Origin: Bacteroidales bacterium
Lineage (GTDB): Bacteria; Bacteroidota; Bacteroidia; Bacteroidales; VadinHA17
Length of the DNA stretch: 7,193 nucleotides
Assembly: GCA_003520925.1 (NCBI GenBank)
Contig: DOTV01000002.1
Span: 8,210 to 15,402 of the forward strand
Direction of reading: 5' to 3'
Both the position numbers and the translations under genes were made by a program. The notes under the pieces are model-generated. The model did not search any database. It was not told the DNA's origin and was given only the letters and a program-made list of their open reading frames with translations. Shown piece by piece: positions 6,204 through 7,193 of this stretch; positions within the stretch are counted from its first letter, which is position 1, and each line of letters begins with the position of its first letter.

Positions 6204-7193
6204 ATGAAAATCAGTACTTTATTATTGGGGCTCTTATTTGCAGGTATTTCCTCATGCGCACAGGTTAAACCGCCCGAACCGTTCGGTCCGGTTCCGTCCG
6301 ATCGTCAGCTTTCATGGCACGAGCTTGAGTATTACATGTTCGTTCATTTTACTGTTAATACATTCACAGATAAGGAATGGGGTTATGGTGATGAAAAAGA
6401 ATCTGTTTTCGACCCGTCTGAACTAGACTGTCGCCAGTGGGCCAGAACTGCAAAAGAGGCAGGAATGAAAGGAATAATAATAACTGCAAAACATCACGAC
6501 GGTTTCTGTCTTTGGCCTTCCGGATTTACGGAGCATTCTGTCAAGAACTCCCCATGGAAGGATGGAAAAGGAGATATTCTTCTGGATCTCCGGAAAGCAT
6601 GCGATGAGTACGGGCTGAAAATGGGTGTCTATCTTTCACCATGGGACAGAAACTCTGCAGTGTACGGGACACCTGAATATCTAACCTATTATCGTAACCA
6701 GCTCAGGGAACTTCTTAGGAATTACGGTGATATTTTTGAGGTCTGGTTCGATGGTGCAAATGGGGGCGACGGATACTATGGTGGGGCAAGGGAGACCCGG
6801 AGGATAGACAATAAAACTTATTATGACTGGCCGAATACCCATAAGATTGTACGGGAATTGCAGCCCTCAGCAATTATGTTCAGCGATGCAGGTCCCGATA
6901 TCCGTTGGGTCGGAAATGAAAGCGGTATGGGAAGCCTTACAAACTGGTGCCTTCTGAAAAAGGATGAATTGTACCCCGGCGGCAATTTTGCAAAGATCCT
7001 TGGTGAAGGACACGAAGATGGAAATTACTGGGTGCCTGCCGAGGTTGATGTATCAATCAGGCGGGGTTGGTTTTATCATCAGAGCCAGGATTCACTGGTC
7101 AGGACTCCTGAAAACCTAATGGAACTCTATTATTCATCGGTTGGAAGGAACAGCAGCCTTTTGCTGAATGTGCCGCCCGACCGGCGTGGTTTA
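6204..7193 (+). CDS. GH29 alpha-L-fucosidase, putative lipoprotein (partial, 3' end outside window)
   Basis: The frame stays open for 330 codons from ATG 6204 to the window edge. Residues 1-18 look like a lipoprotein signal: a hydrophobic core, then I-S-S-C18. No acidic residues directly follow C18, so surface export is not indicated. The GH29 barrel is clear: M45-FVHF near the start of the fold, K96-HHDGF with the paired histidines of the fucose pocket, G141-VYLSPWDRN, then E179-VWFDGANG, where D183 is the expected nucleophile. R234-WVGNE239 and W277-VPAE280-VDVSIRRGWFYH follow; one of these glutamates may be the acid/base. The RWVGNE and PAExDxSIRxGWF stretches resemble the alpha-1,3/1,4-fucosidase branch (GH29-B) more than the broad GH29-A branch. 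The enzyme hydrolyses terminal alpha-L-fucose with retention of configuration. The missing C terminus normally carries beta-sandwich domains. The hydrophobic signal right after the ATG supports this start. Confidence 0.93.
   Translation, partial: MKISTLLLGLLFAGISSCAQVKPPEPFGPVPSDRQLSWHELEYYMFVHFTVNTFTDKEWGYGDEKESVFDPSELDCRQWARTAKEAGMKGIIITAKHHDGFCLWPSGFTEHSVKNSPWKDGKGDILLDLRKACDEYGLKMGVYLSPWDRNSAVYGTPEYLTYYRNQLRELLRNYGDIFEVWFDGANGGDGYYGGARETRRIDNKTYYDWPNTHKIVRELQPSAIMFSDAGPDIRWVGNESGMGSLTNWCLLKKDELYPGGNFAKILGEGHEDGNYWVPAEVDVSIRRGWFYHQSQDSLVRTPENLMELYYSSVGRNSSLLLNVPPDRRGL

Noticed and set aside
6238..6426. 62-codon + strand frame near the start of the fucosidase
   Set aside because: It overlaps the signal peptide and first conserved GH29 strands in another frame; the GH29 frame (from 6204) is open to the window end with clear motifs.

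Overview
The window looks like Bacteroidota DNA, most likely Bacteroidales or Marinilabiliales and related lineages. This is inferred from several signs: moderate GC, A/T-rich leaders with no clear Shine-Dalgarno sequence, SPI signal peptides of the 'SFSQ' type, a Tat-exported Gfo/Idh/MocA enzyme paired with a DUF1080 protein, and C5/G5 hairpin repeats between genes. No rRNA or marker gene is present, so the taxonomy remains an inference.

All genes read on the + strand. Positions 1-91 hold the last 29 codons of a probable ROK-family sugar kinase. A G/C hairpin and an 8-nt-periodic A/T-rich leader follow (92-189). Next come a FucP-like MFS sugar permease (190-1341), a Tat-exported Gfo/Idh/MocA oxidoreductase (1363-2631) and a 1134-residue secreted protein (2686-6090). 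That protein carries a long HEAT-like array followed by two DUF1080 (3-keto-disaccharide hydrolase/lyase, PF06439) domains. A palindromic intergenic repeat (6111-6173) separates this block from a GH29 alpha-L-fucosidase with a lipoprotein signal (6204 to the window end, cut off). The spacers of 21 and 54 bp suggest that permease, oxidoreductase and HEAT-DUF1080 protein form one transcription unit. The fucosidase may be a separate unit or a partly insulated distal gene.

The working model is a glycan-salvage locus using the oxidative '3-keto' route of glycoside cleavage. The exported oxidoreductase would oxidise a sugar hydroxyl, presumably C3, on a glycoside. The DUF1080 domains would cleave the 3-keto glycoside by elimination or hydrolysis. 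The fucosidase would trim fucose, the permease would import a product, and the ROK kinase would phosphorylate it. Family knowledge supports each step; the specific substrate and the coupling of the steps are inference. The least ordinary items are the HEAT plus tandem DUF1080 architecture, the 8-nt-periodic leaders before two of the genes, and the related hairpin repeats flanking the three-gene block.
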